A DNA stretch of 64,000 nt from an uncultured Parabacteroides sp. Its GTDB lineage: Bacteria; Bacteroidota; Bacteroidia; Bacteroidales; Tannerellaceae. The notes under the pieces are model-generated. The model did no database searches. It had not been told where the DNA came from and worked only from the letters and a program-made list of their open reading frames with translations. The stretch spans positions 9,953 through 73,952 of the forward strand of contig NZ_CAJJWO010000021.1 in the NCBI RefSeq assembly GCF_905196875.1, given 5' to 3'. Below are positions 53,982-63,471 of this stretch, piece by piece (position 1 is the first letter of the stretch; every line of letters starts with the position of its first letter). The position numbers and the translations under genes were made by a program.

Positions 53982-56900
53982 TTAAAAACTAAAGTTCAAA
54001 CCAAATACATACATCTTTGTCGGAGGATAACCGTAATCGCCTGTTTCAGGATCGAATCCTTTGTATTTGGTGACACAGAACAAGTTGGATGCCGTGAAGT
54101 AAACACGCAAGTTTTCGACCTTTATCTGACTCAACAAAGGCTTCGGGAATGAATAAGCCAATGTCAGAGTAGACAAACGTAAGTAAGAGGCGTTCTGGAT
54201 CGTATAATCCATATCAGAAGGGTTATAACGATTGTAACCGCTGGTTGTATTGGCAATTACACGGGGAACGGATGCTCCGGTATTTTCGGGTGTCCAGCGA
54301 TTCAGCAGATCTTCGGAAGCCATACTAGTACCGGTACTGTTGATCAATGTTTCATAATAAGAACTGATCTTCTTTGCTCCGTAAGAATAGTTGAAAACAG
54401 CGTTCAATGTGATGCCTTTATAGCTGAAGTCGGTAGCAAATCCTCCGTAAAACTTCGGATCTTTCTTTCCTACAACCATACGGTCATGCTGATCTACTAC
54501 CCCGTCGGGTACACCGTCAGGACCGGAAATATCCTGCGGGAACAGATCGCCCAGGCTGACATGCTTGCCGTTGAAGTCGAGGTTTTCCCATTCGCTACGA
54601 TTCGATTCGTTGGCAATACCGCCTGTCTTATAGGTATAAATATTATTCAGTGATTCGCCCAGAAAGATGTTCTTCTCGCGTAGGTCATCCTTCGCATTCA
54701 GGATTTCTCTTACATCTCCGTACAGTTTCGAAACCTCATTCTTGTCGAATGAGATATTGGCATTTATGTTCCAGGTAAAGTCTTTGGTCTGTATCGGAGT
54801 CGCATTGATCGTTGCTTCGAAACCTTTATTCTTGACAGAACCGATGTTTTCCCATGTTTCACTGTAACCGGAAGTGAGCGGCAATGAATGCTTCATCAGC
54901 AAGTTATCGTTCTTGATAAAGAATCCGTCCAAAGAGACGTTCAAACGGTCGTTCAGGAATGCCATGTCGACACCGATATTGGTCTGTTTCTGTTTTTCCC
55001 AGGTGATGGCAGGCGTACCTCTCAAACCACTGGTGGCGTAAGATGCTTCGCCATTGCTGACAGAAGAAAAATAAAGGGTACGGTAGGCATAATTTTCGAT
55101 TTCCTGATTACCAACCACACCATAACCAACGCGCAGTTTCAAACGGTCGAAGATGTTCTGATCTTCCATGAATGCTTCATTCGTCACATCCCATGCTGCA
55201 GAGAAAGACGGCAAAACACCCCAACGATGTCCTTCGGCGAACTTGGAAGAACCGTCGTAACGGGCTGTAGCTGTCAAATAGTAACGCATATCATAGTTGT
55301 AGTTCACTCTACCCAATACAGAAACAAGCGTGTTACCTTTAAAGTCGGAATCGAGTTCTTTCTTATCGTTAGCGGCAGCACCTTTCAGGTCGTTCCACAG
55401 CAAGTCGTCACTGGCGAAACGGTCGCCCTGTACCTTTGTATAGTTTTCCGTATTCTTGGTCGTACTCGTACCGAACAGGAAGTTCATGCGGTGTTTATTG
55501 ATCGTCTTATCGTAGGTGATCGTATTATCCCATTGCCAGTTCAGCTGCGACCATCTTTCGTGTTTGGCTCTTGCATCGCCGTTATAGTGACGGATAGCTT
55601 CCTGAATGTAGCTCGGTGTATATTCGAACCAGGTCTGTGAAGACACATCGAGTGCGAATGTAGAACGGATATTCAATCCTTCAATCGGATTGATATTGAT
55701 GTAATTGGAAGACAGGAAACGGTTACGGGCACGTTCGCGGGCAACTTCCTGCGAGTTAAAGGGGTTGTAATCGTTGTTGTTGCCTTCATTGTGGGCACGG
55801 TAGTAAAGTGTCAGATAATCCCAGGTATAACGGGTTGAAGGGTCTCTATACGGGGCCGGGTCCAATAACGGATTTGCGTTCAACGCCTTGTCGTACACGT
55901 CGTCTGTCGGCAAGTTGTTTTCCGTACGCGAGAAAGAGGAATTCGTACCGATCTTCAACCACGGTTTGATCATAGATTCCGCATTGATACGACCGGAGTA
56001 TTTCTTTTCTTTGGTATCGCCGATCAATCCGTCGATATTGGCATAGTCGAAGCTAACATAGATGTTGTTCTTTTCTGTTGCGTTGGAGAAGCTGACAGAA
56101 TGATTCTGTTGGAATCCGGTACTTGCCACCTCATCCAGCCAGTTGTAGCTCTGACCGGCACGATATGCAGCAAACTCCTGCTCAGAGAAAGCCGTATTGG
56201 TTTTCATAAGAGTGTTGTCGATATAATCCTGGCGGTTTGCTGTTGGATTATCATGCATATAACCATTGGCAAAAGCATCCACACGCAGGTCGAATAGTTG
56301 TGAAGCATTCAGTGTATTCGGTCGTTGGGTAATTTGGGAGAAGCCAACCCAACCATCGTATGTTACGCGTCCTTCACCGATTTTACCTTTCTTGGTCGTG
56401 ATAAGAACCACACCATTGGCTCCGCGCGATCCGTAAAGAGCTGTTGCCGAAGCATCTTTCAATACCTGAACGGAAGCAACGTCGTTCACATTGATAGCGT
56501 TAAAACCGCCATAACCGTTACCCATTACTAGACCGTCGACCACATAGATAGGATCGGAGCCTGAGTTGATCGTATTCACACCACGAATCTTGATGCTGGA
56601 ATCATCGCCCGGACGGGTTCCCTTAGTGATCAATACACCGGCAACACGTCCCTGAAGAGCATCATTAACGGTTGTCACCGGTCTTTCTTCCAACACTTTC
56701 GCATCAACATGAGCGATAGCACCTGTCAGGTCGCTTTTCTTCATGGAAGCACCAACAATAACGACTTCGTCGATAGATTGTGAGTCTTCTGAAAGGGATA
56801 CATTAATAACGTTTTGGTTTCCGACTTTTACTTCTTTCGTGTCATATCCAATGTAGCTCACTACCAAGATGGCACCTGGTGTGGCAGAAATGGAATATTT

Positions 56901-57080
56901 TCCATCCATATCCGAGATAGTTCCCTGCGTTGTTCCCTTGAGAACAACGCTCGCTCCCGGGAGCGACTCCGACGTTTTAGCGTCGGTGATTGTACCTGTA
57001 ATTGTTATGCCCTGTGCGAAAACGGTACCGCAGCATAACACAAGCATCATCAAAATACTAAAAATCCTGATCTGTTTCAT
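53982..57080 (-). CDS. SusC-type TonB-dependent transporter (alpha-galactoside PUL)
   Basis: A 1032-residue outer-membrane importer. A signal peptide ending TVFAQ precedes a carboxypeptidase-regulatory-like domain (GTITDAKTSESLPGASVVL). DEVVIVGASMKKSDLTGAI and the plug (IKIRGVNTINSGSDPIYVVD) come next, and the final barrel strand is MYVFGLNFSF. It has no STN domain, consistent with control by the hybrid two-component protein rather than by sigma/anti-sigma factors. It lies between the clan GH-D lipoprotein gene (21 bp) and susD (21 bp), so a single transcript is expected. Confidence 0.94.
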   Translation of the reverse strand: MKQIRIFSILMMLVLCCGTVFAQGITITGTITDAKTSESLPGASVVLKGTTQGTISDMDGKYSISATPGAILVVSYIGYDTKEVKVGNQNVINVSLSEDSQSIDEVVIVGASMKKSDLTGAIAHVDAKVLEERPVTTVNDALQGRVAGVLITKGTRPGDDSSIKIRGVNTINSGSDPIYVVDGLVMGNGYGGFNAINVNDVASVQVLKDASATALYGSRGANGVVLITTKKGKIGEGRVTYDGWVGFSQITQRPNTLNASQLFDLRVDAFANGYMHDNPTANRQDYIDNTLMKTNTAFSEQEFAAYRAGQSYNWLDEVASTGFQQNHSVSFSNATEKNNIYVSFDYANIDGLIGDTKEKKYSGRINAESMIKPWLKIGTNSSFSRTENNLPTDDVYDKALNANPLLDPAPYRDPSTRYTWDYLTLYYRAHNEGNNNDYNPFNSQEVARERARNRFLSSNYININPIEGLNIRSTFALDVSSQTWFEYTPSYIQEAIRHYNGDARAKHERWSQLNWQWDNTITYDKTINKHRMNFLFGTSTTKNTENYTKVQGDRFASDDLLWNDLKGAAANDKKELDSDFKGNTLVSVLGRVNYNYDMRYYLTATARYDGSSKFAEGHRWGVLPSFSAAWDVTNEAFMEDQNIFDRLKLRVGYGVVGNQEIENYAYRTLYFSSVSNGEASYATSGLRGTPAITWEKQKQTNIGVDMAFLNDRLNVSLDGFFIKNDNLLMKHSLPLTSGYSETWENIGSVKNKGFEATINATPIQTKDFTWNINANISFDKNEVSKLYGDVREILNAKDDLREKNIFLGESLNNIYTYKTGGIANESNRSEWENLDFNGKHVSLGDLFPQDISGPDGVPDGVVDQHDRMVVGKKDPKFYGGFATDFSYKGITLNAVFNYSYGAKKISSYYETLINSTGTSMASEDLLNRWTPENTGASVPRVIANTTSGYNRYNPSDMDYTIQNASYLRLSTLTLAYSFPKPLLSQIKVENLRVYFTASNLFCVTKYKGFDPETGDYGYPPTKMYVFGLNFSF

Positions 57081-57101
57081 AATTGATAAATTTAAAGAAC
57101 A

Positions 57102-59099
57102 TTAGTTGTTTCTAATTTTGTAAAGCAACGCATCCTTAGCAGGAACCGTCACTGTCAGTTTTTCTTTTACGGATTGTTCATTCCCACTCCAAAGCTCTTT
57201 TGCCTGATAGGTAACAGCCGGTTCCAGACCAAGGCGTTCGAGCGAAATAGAGGTACTCATCTCCTCTTCCGAATAATTAAAAATAGCAAAATAAAACGTA
57301 CCATCCGCATCATGATGGATAAATAGATTTTCCGAACGCTCTCCATTTCCTTCTACCGGACTGAACGAGATACCTTTGGCAACGGCATTTACTTCAGGAT
57401 TAGTCAGGAACTTCACGGCACGATCTTTATCGACCTGCTTGCCGCCTTTACTGAAATCGTCGCCGATGATATACAGGCCGGTGATGGCTCCGGAAGTGAT
57501 ACGGGCACGGTTCTCTCCTTCGGTAGCTTCGCGCAACACCAAGTGGTCGGCATCGTTATACTGATACACTTCATCCTGCCACCAGCCGTAAGAAAGGGCA
57601 TTCAGCGTATACTCGGTATCTTTGATCTTATTCCAAGCATCGCAGGCGATACGGCGCGAATTGGCATAATGTGCCGGGAATACAGGAGAAATCGACAGGT
57701 TGATATACATATCGCCGAAATATTTATCGAGCAGTTGCATACCGTAGTTATATGCCTGGATACCGGTTTGTATCTCCGGATTATACCATTTGTCGGCTTC
57801 CATCGCGCCATGCGTCATAAAGTCCATCTTCACATACTTAAAGCCGCAACGGTGGAACAGGCTAGAAGTTTTCTTCATCATCTCCTCGATAGCCGGGTGA
57901 GTCGGGTCGATGGCGTATGCACCGTCCAGTTCCTGTGTCCGGCCGTTGGCGTAGAGGTAGACATCTTTGTATTTATAATCGGGAGCGTCTTTAATCGTCT
58001 CTTCGGGTTGTTTCCACCAATCGGTAAAAGGCGTCCAGTACACACCGGCTATCTGGCCGTTGGCAGCACAATGGTCTACGAAATCTTTCAGTTCTTCCTC
58101 CGTGAAGCTGTTCCAGCCGGAATCGAGACCGATCGTCACGTTACCATCGGCATTCACAAAATGATTGTTCTGCAAATTGTTCTTGAAGAAATCGGATACC
58201 TCAACGGCATTCTGATGATTCAACCGGAACTGCAACGCCCCCCAGCTGTTCCAGCCGAAAGTGACGGCACCCGGCCACTTCTTCACAGGGGCAACCACGG
58301 CATTCGCTTTTCCGTATTCTTCCAGTCCGGCACGCCAGTCGTTGAAGAAACCGACAAAGACTTTCGGAGATTTCACCTCTTTCCCTTTCAGGGCACCATG
58401 TGCCTTCGAGTCGCGTGTCAACGTATCGGCAACTCCCCCGAAACAAACCAGCGAACCGATATTATTGCGATCGCCCCGGCTCATATCGATACCGGTCTTC
58501 CAGTCGGAATGTTCTACCGATCCGACGATAAGGCCGTTGCGGTCGTTATTATTAAATACGGTAGCGACCTCATAGCTGCGTAACTTATCGAAAGTCAGCG
58601 GATAAGACTGATACCGTATCCAGCAATCGTTATCGAAAGGCTGGAACAATGCCCGGTTATCTCCTGCGGCAAGCAAGGCAGGCATACGGTCGATATTGAC
58701 CGGAGCCATATAATTCGATTCGACATCGGTATCCCCTCCTTCGAGAGTGAATTCCGTCAGCAAATAATCCTTCTCCGGATAGATGTAGAAAGATTGCACG
58801 AGTACAGGCAGACTACTGTCGGTATAAGTAACCTGCAATAACGTTCCCTGACCGAAAGCATCGTTGATAGCGGATACTTCCAACCGGCTACTCCGGTAGT
58901 CACGTGTCGTGACCAATCTGTCACCCAGTTTGTAAGAGGCGTAAAGCCCATCGGAAAGCAGCCGGTTCTCTTTCTCGATGCGGTGGCCTTTCTGTGCCAG
59001 ATCATAGCCGACCGTCCATTTCCCGGAAGAAACGGAAGAGTCACCACAGGACACAAGCAGGGCGAGCAATAGCAGCAGATTTAAATTGATGAGTTTCAT
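57102..59099 (-). CDS. Clan GH-D glycosidase lipoprotein (GH27/GH36-like)
   Basis: A 665-residue lipoprotein with MKLINLNLLLLLALLVSC and Cys18, so probably held at the outer membrane. FGWNSWGAL (281-289), GVYWTPFTDW (352-361) and KYVKMDFMTHG with Asp426 mark the barrel and nucleophile. SRRIACDAWNKIKDTEY with Asp487 is the probable acid/base site. It is homologous along most of its length to the 782-residue enzyme at 49859-52207, but is lipidated and lacks the C-terminal sorting domain. An alpha-galactosidase-like activity is inferred from clan and neighbours. It starts 29 bp after the GH36 gene. Confidence 0.85.
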   Translation of the reverse strand: MKLINLNLLLLLALLVSCGDSSVSSGKWTVGYDLAQKGHRIEKENRLLSDGLYASYKLGDRLVTTRDYRSSRLEVSAINDAFGQGTLLQVTYTDSSLPVLVQSFYIYPEKDYLLTEFTLEGGDTDVESNYMAPVNIDRMPALLAAGDNRALFQPFDNDCWIRYQSYPLTFDKLRSYEVATVFNNNDRNGLIVGSVEHSDWKTGIDMSRGDRNNIGSLVCFGGVADTLTRDSKAHGALKGKEVKSPKVFVGFFNDWRAGLEEYGKANAVVAPVKKWPGAVTFGWNSWGALQFRLNHQNAVEVSDFFKNNLQNNHFVNADGNVTIGLDSGWNSFTEEELKDFVDHCAANGQIAGVYWTPFTDWWKQPEETIKDAPDYKYKDVYLYANGRTQELDGAYAIDPTHPAIEEMMKKTSSLFHRCGFKYVKMDFMTHGAMEADKWYNPEIQTGIQAYNYGMQLLDKYFGDMYINLSISPVFPAHYANSRRIACDAWNKIKDTEYTLNALSYGWWQDEVYQYNDADHLVLREATEGENRARITSGAITGLYIIGDDFSKGGKQVDKDRAVKFLTNPEVNAVAKGISFSPVEGNGERSENLFIHHDADGTFYFAIFNYSEEEMSTSISLERLGLEPAVTYQAKELWSGNEQSVKEKLTVTVPAKDALLYKIRNN

Positions 59100-59128
59100 G
59101 TATTGATAATTAATTGTTTGTATTCGAC

Positions 59129-61333
59129 TTATTGTTCTGTGATCAATAGGACAGTACTTTCATAGGTATTCCCGATCTTCAGGCTGATACCAGCATTCAT
59201 CAGGTAATCGCCGGGAAATACCTGACCGTCTCCGTAGAAGGAACTGTTCCCGGCTTTATTCAATTCGGTGATCTTATACATCTTAGCCGGGTCCAGTCCT
59301 TTCAATCTGGTCTCAAAGAATGTTGTACGTCCGTGATATTTGAGGCTGTAAGCGAAAAATACCGATTCTTTCTTGTCTTTGGATACATACATTTGCGAGG
59401 CCCATCCCGTCGCATCGTAAGGAGATTTAAGGCGATAGAGGTCACCCAACTGCACGATCGGACGGATACGCTTATAGTTCGCCACTGCTTCTTTTGCAAA
59501 AGGAAGCTCTTCCGGGGTGAGGTCTTTCGGTTGCAGCTCCATACCCAGACGGCCCGACATGGCGACATCGAAACGGAATTTCAGGGGCGCCATCATACCT
59601 GTCTGATGGTTCGGAGTTGTCGAAACGTGGGCGGCGGTTGCCTTTGCCGGGAAGAAAAGATTCGTGCTGTATTGAATGAATATACGGTCGAGCGAATTGG
59701 TGTTATCGCTTGCCCAGAATTCGTCGTGGTATTTCAGGGCTCCGAAGTCCAGGCGTCCGCCACCGGAAGAACATAACTGGATCATCACGTCCGGATGTTT
59801 GGCACGAATACGTTCATAGGCGCTGTACAGGCCTTTTGTGTACTCGATCCAGAAATGGGTCTGGTCTTCTTTGGAAAGATACTCGGAACCGAAGTTGTCG
59901 ACATGGCGGTTCGCATCCCATTTAATATAGGAGATATCGGGAGAGAGGGCGATCACCTCATCGAAGGTCTTTACGACAAAGTCCTGCACAGCCGGATTAC
60001 TCAGGTCGAGCAACCACTGGTTACGCATCGGGATAATCTCGCGCTTACCGCTCTTTACGATCCACTCCGGATGCTTTTCGGCCAGTTCGCTCTTCGGGCT
60101 AACCATTTCGGGCTCGATCCAGATACCGAACTTCACACCTTTATTTACAGCATACTTTGCCAGGTAATCGATACCGCGTGGCAATTTCTTCTTATTTACC
60201 TGCCAGTCACCTAATCCTACTTTATCCGAGTTACGCGGATACTTATTACCAAACCATCCGTCGTCGAGTACGAACATCTCCACCCCGAAGTCGGCAGCAG
60301 CGTCGATCATGTCGGTGATTGTCTTCTCGGTAAAGTCGAAATAAGCACCTTCCCAACTGTTGAGGACAACCGGTAACTCCCAGTCGCCATGAGCCAGTGC
60401 ATATTTGCGTGACCAGTCGTGCAGGTTTCTCGATACCTGCCCTTTACCTGTCGAACTATATGTCCATACCATCTCCGGTGTCTGCAATGTTTTGCCGGGT
60501 TCCAGATTATAGGTAGAAGCAAAATCATTCATCCCCGTCAATATATGCAGCATGCCGCATTCATCCTGTTCGAAAGAGATCTGGTAATTACCCGACCAGG
60601 CAAGAGAACCGCCATATACTTCACCCATATCCTCGTAAGCAGGACCGTTGAGCGACAGCAGGAAAGAAGAGTTTTCAGACTGGGTAGTGCGTACACCTTT
60701 CTTCGATTCGATCCGTTTGGTACCGGGTGTAAGTTTTTCTTCCACCAGCTGCATTTCGGAAGCCCATGTACCGTGGAAATGAGTCAGATAATAAGCGTCT
60801 GCATGCAGAGGGAGATAAGCAGAGGCTATATTTTCGACAGCCAGTTTACCATTTTCCTGATGGGAAATCGCAACCGACTGGCAGATTACATTTTCATCCT
60901 TGCAGGCGGTGAAATTCAGATGAACGAATACCGGATACAAAGGATCTTTCAGTTCGATCACTGTTTCCGTCCGGTTGTTGTCGATGTTTTTTACTTTATG
61001 GTCTAAATATATTAATTCGCTAGTCTGAACACCATCGTGGTGGGTCAGTTTTAATGCCGGGTTTAGAGAAAGGCGGCCTCCGTAGGCAGGATAGATTGCC
61101 GGAGCAAAACCGGTACCATTGTCCGGCTGTTCCTTATATTCCTTATTTATAAAAGGAGATACATGCTGAAACTTATTTCCGAAATAATTATATACTACTT
61201 TCTTGTCCGGCGAGATGGAAAAGACCATCTCCAGATCGTTTGTAGATACGGAGATAATTCCCGCCTCTTTTTCCTGTGAGGAAACGGTTACACATCCCAA
61301 TAGCAGGGCTACAGTTAACAATAGTGTTTTCAT
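59129..61333 (-). CDS. GH36 alpha-galactosidase
   Basis: A 734-residue exported alpha-galactosidase. The N-terminal beta-supersandwich is followed by the barrel: VLDDGWFGNKYP (355-366), WIEPEMVSP, YIKWDANRHVD with nucleophile Asp473, CSSGGGRLD (521-529) and EFWASDNTNSLDR with acid/base Asp543. These are the full GH36 active-site set. The export signal is either type I, cleaving after VSSQ, or a lipobox LLGC at Cys14; the sequence does not decide. It is first in the PUL operon and reads downstream of a 448-bp leader region with regulatory structure. It would release terminal alpha-galactose from melibiose/raffinose-type sugars or galactomannan. Confidence 0.95.
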   Translation of the reverse strand: MKTLLLTVALLLGCVTVSSQEKEAGIISVSTNDLEMVFSISPDKKVVYNYFGNKFQHVSPFINKEYKEQPDNGTGFAPAIYPAYGGRLSLNPALKLTHHDGVQTSELIYLDHKVKNIDNNRTETVIELKDPLYPVFVHLNFTACKDENVICQSVAISHQENGKLAVENIASAYLPLHADAYYLTHFHGTWASEMQLVEEKLTPGTKRIESKKGVRTTQSENSSFLLSLNGPAYEDMGEVYGGSLAWSGNYQISFEQDECGMLHILTGMNDFASTYNLEPGKTLQTPEMVWTYSSTGKGQVSRNLHDWSRKYALAHGDWELPVVLNSWEGAYFDFTEKTITDMIDAAADFGVEMFVLDDGWFGNKYPRNSDKVGLGDWQVNKKKLPRGIDYLAKYAVNKGVKFGIWIEPEMVSPKSELAEKHPEWIVKSGKREIIPMRNQWLLDLSNPAVQDFVVKTFDEVIALSPDISYIKWDANRHVDNFGSEYLSKEDQTHFWIEYTKGLYSAYERIRAKHPDVMIQLCSSGGGRLDFGALKYHDEFWASDNTNSLDRIFIQYSTNLFFPAKATAAHVSTTPNHQTGMMAPLKFRFDVAMSGRLGMELQPKDLTPEELPFAKEAVANYKRIRPIVQLGDLYRLKSPYDATGWASQMYVSKDKKESVFFAYSLKYHGRTTFFETRLKGLDPAKMYKITELNKAGNSSFYGDGQVFPGDYLMNAGISLKIGNTYESTVLLITEQ

Positions 61334-61501
61334 GTCTGTTTACTTAATTCAATGTTGATGGTGCAAACTAAGTCAATAAACAGAGGTACGGAAAGTACAG
61401 ATTCGCCAATAATTTGTATTTATGCACTTAATTCAGAGGAAATTAATGGGATTGCAACATTTACGTCATTTTTTGACGCATTTGTTACGGGCAGCAAATG
61501 G
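61334..61501. other. Upstream region of the alpha-galactoside PUL
   Basis: Non-coding. An imperfect inverted repeat TACGTCA/TGACGCA with a 5-bp spacer (61462-61480) is a candidate binding site for the hybrid two-component regulator. A weak -7-like TTAGTTTG reads on the minus strand about 30-40 bp before the GH36 ATG. Confidence 0.4.
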
Positions 61502-61541
61502 GACAGAAAACAAAAAAGGTTTGCATCTATAAATGCAAACC
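61502..61541 (-). terminator. Intrinsic terminator in the leader of the GH36 operon
   Basis: On the minus strand GGTTTGCAT, loop, ATGCAAACC (stem between 61533-61541 and 61518-61526) is followed by TTTTTTGTTTT. It has perfect terminator form and sits about 80 nt downstream of a minus-strand promoter. Confidence 0.8.
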
Positions 61542-61623
61542 CCTATAAAACATTAAAGGCTGTCTCACGACAACCCCTAACCAACTTTGTTAACCTTAAA
61601 TCTAATACTATTATGAAAAAACC
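61502..61623 (-). ncRNA. Candidate small RNA or attenuated leader
   Basis: A minus-strand promoter (-7 box at 61630-61637) and the terminator at 61502-61541 bracket about 110-120 nt with no convincing reading frame. The product would be either a stand-alone sRNA or a prematurely ended leader of the GH36 PUL transcript. The class is not recognised. Confidence 0.4.
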
Positions 61624-61629
61624 ACAATG

Positions 61630-61660
61630 CAAAGATACACCTGCAAAGACCTTTTGTCAA
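61630..61660 (-). promoter_or_regulatory. Full promoter for the candidate sRNA/leader
   Basis: The minus strand has TTG (61658-61660), a 20-bp spacer, then TATCTTTG (61630-61637). It matches the Bacteroidetes -33/-7 layout better than most promoters in this window. The -33 region also forms a small AAAGAC/GTCTTT dyad. Confidence 0.6.
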
Positions 61661-61781
61661 GTCTTTTCCGACTAATAAAAGTTAAGCAAGACACTTATCT
61701 GTGCCAAATTATGTTATCGAACACAAAACTATATACATTACAATCAAATTCTGCTAAAATTAACACTTCCCTGTCTTCTTT

Positions 61782-62582
61782 TCACAGAGAAAGACGCTCT
61801 TTCAACAATTTATATCCACCTGCACTCGCCCGAAGGGAAGCACCGGTCTTCAACCGTACCTGCCAGGTTTCTTTTCCGAATAACTCTATACGTGTAATAT
61901 ATTCACAGTTCACTATACAGGAACGGTGGATACGGATAAAAGTATTGGCTGGCAAATGAGCGTCAAAGTATTTCATTGTCTGCTCCTTCACATACTGCCC
62001 GTTTGTGGTAAAAAGTGTGACGTAATCGCCGCTGGCCTGAATATAAAGCAATTCGTCCAGAGGGATCAGATGGATACGGCTGCCGTCTTTTACCGATATA
62101 CGGTCTGACATAGGCTCGTCTTCCGGTGACAGGATTGTTTCTACCGCAGAATTTTCTTCTTCTCCTTGTTCCTGCTCTTCTTGCTGTGCCGCTTTCCACC
62201 GGATATAGTACCACTGAGCCAGAATAATCCACCCCATCGATCCGAATAAAACGCGGAAAGGAATCGTGGAAGCAAACCAATCCATCCGGTCGGGCGAGAC
62301 TGATACGTCTGCCAAATATCCTCCGGCAACAGAAATTGCCAGAACACCTGCTGCTAACCCAATCTGGGCCTGCGGCAAACGCAATATACCCGTCACATGC
62401 CAGAAGAAAAAACCGGATACGCAGAACAGACCGACAGAGACCAGGCTATCGAGCCAAGCGACCAACCATCCCGTATGTCCATAATAATATAGCAACAACG
62501 CACTTACACAGCAACCGCCTACAGCTAAGGCAAGAGCCGCTATTCTACATACGACAGAATTGATAAACGGATGTGTCTGCAT
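61782..62582 (-). CDS. Membrane-anchored LytTR transcriptional regulator
   Basis: A 266-residue protein. The N-terminal half has four hydrophobic segments (AALALAVGGCCVSALLLYYY, SVGLFCVSGFFFW, IGLAAGVLAISVAGGYL and VLFGSMGWIILAQWY). A glutamate-rich linker (QQEEQEQGEEEN) leads to a LytTR DNA-binding domain (about 163-262) with IPLDELLYIQASGDYVTLF and FIRIHRSCIVNCEYI. The start is ATG at 62582, 2 bp after the stop of the LiaF-like gene; TTG at 62588 would overlap it. It probably forms a regulatory pair with that protein, membrane sensing linked to a membrane-bound regulator. Targets are unknown. Confidence 0.88.
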   Translation of the reverse strand: MQTHPFINSVVCRIAALALAVGGCCVSALLLYYYGHTGWLVAWLDSLVSVGLFCVSGFFFWHVTGILRLPQAQIGLAAGVLAISVAGGYLADVSVSPDRMDWFASTIPFRVLFGSMGWIILAQWYYIRWKAAQQEEQEQGEEENSAVETILSPEDEPMSDRISVKDGSRIHLIPLDELLYIQASGDYVTLFTTNGQYVKEQTMKYFDAHLPANTFIRIHRSCIVNCEYITRIELFGKETWQVRLKTGASLRASAGGYKLLKERLSL

Positions 62583-62584
62583 AA

Positions 62585-63319
62585 TCAACTCTTGAATTCA
62601 ACCCCACCAAACACAATATTTCCACGAACCACCAAGATATGCTCGCGGTCCATCTCGATCGAGGCATTAAAGCGTTTATCATCGCAACCTCCCATCATAG
62701 GCGATGCATGGCAAGTAAGCTGCCAGTCGGCAGGGATATATATTTCCACTCCGGCAAATTTACAATCTATATCGATATACGTCTTCGGTGTTTCCAGCCT
62801 GGTTTTCCGCAAATCCAGTACTGTGCCACCAAACACTGATCTGATACGTGCTCCCCTGAATACCGGATCCAGAATAATTTGTTCTACATAGCCAAATGTA
62901 TTATCCGACTCCACATAACCGTCTGTATTCACAAAATCAGTTTTCGTTTTGCCGGCAACAGTATGTCCTGTATGATAATTCTCCCCGTTATCCCGAAACT
63001 GCTGTTTCCTTTTCCGCGGTTCGAAGATCATCATCAAACCGACAATAACAAATGCCGCCGGCCAGTACACCTCCAACCAGTCACTATCCAGCCATCCCAA
63101 TTCCGGCATCAGAAAAGCAATGCCAACCAGCATGGTAATCATTCCCCCTACATAATGCCGCCGGGAGATACTACCCAAACCGACATATATGACAAGCATT
63201 TGCCAGGAAACAATAATATGGAAAATATCGGAAGTGATCACCCCCATATTGTTCATTATCCACACAACGCCCACTACGATAAATGGGATCGCCCAAAATA
63301 AGTTTCTTCTACCATTCAT
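62585..63319 (-). CDS. LiaF-like membrane protein
   Basis: A 244-residue protein. The N-terminal region has four hydrophobic helices (LFWAIPFIVVGVVWIMNN, WQMLVIYVGLG, MITMLVGIAFLM and YWPAAFVIVGLMMIFEP), as in the LiaF transmembrane domain. The C-terminal half (about 145-244) is the beta-rich domain of the cell-wall-active antibiotic response family, with FGGTVLDLRKTRL, IDIDCKFAGVEIYIPADW and GNIVFGGVEFKS. In Firmicutes LiaF restrains an envelope-stress kinase. Here the only linked regulator is the LytTR protein, so repression of that protein is a reasonable guess. Confidence 0.85.
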   Translation of the reverse strand: MNGRRNLFWAIPFIVVGVVWIMNNMGVITSDIFHIIVSWQMLVIYVGLGSISRRHYVGGMITMLVGIAFLMPELGWLDSDWLEVYWPAAFVIVGLMMIFEPRKRKQQFRDNGENYHTGHTVAGKTKTDFVNTDGYVESDNTFGYVEQIILDPVFRGARIRSVFGGTVLDLRKTRLETPKTYIDIDCKFAGVEIYIPADWQLTCHASPMMGGCDDKRFNASIEMDREHILVVRGNIVFGGVEFKS

Positions 63320-63346
63320 AATAAATACAGTTTAATTGTTTTCCGG

Positions 63347-63354
63347 CAAAAGTA
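63347..63354 (-). promoter_or_regulatory. -7 box for the LiaF-like/LytTR operon
   Basis: The minus strand reads TACTTTTG, 28 bp upstream of the ATG, with TTG about 20 bp further upstream. Confidence 0.6.
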
Positions 63355-63429
63355 TGCCTCTCCAGTTATCCCAACAATAGAAATACGTCCTATCAAGGTC
63401 AAATATCGGTGAATTGCCGATAAATATCG

Positions 63430-63464
63430 ACAAAAAAGGGGGTATATTTCGCATATGCCCCCTT
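63430..63464 (-). terminator. Terminator after the small remnant gene
   Basis: The minus strand reads AAGGGGGCATAT, loop, ATATACCCCCTT, then TTTTTG. The stem is 63436-63442 with 63458-63464, plus inner A/T pairs. It lies just 8 bp past the stop of the fragment below, which argues that the fragment is the 3' end of a real gene. Confidence 0.8.
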
Positions 63465-63471
63465 AATTCTT

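Noticed and set aside
57543..58583. 346-codon plus-strand frame opposite the clan GH-D lipoprotein gene
   Set aside because: Antisense shadow; no motif, no promoter of the TAnnTTTG type and no terminator of its own.
61352..61675. 107-codon plus-strand frame in the GH36 upstream region
   Set aside because: It runs across a promoter and terminator of the opposite strand, has no recognisable sequence and no plus-strand promoter. A 20-codon tail starting at 61613 was rejected for the same reasons.
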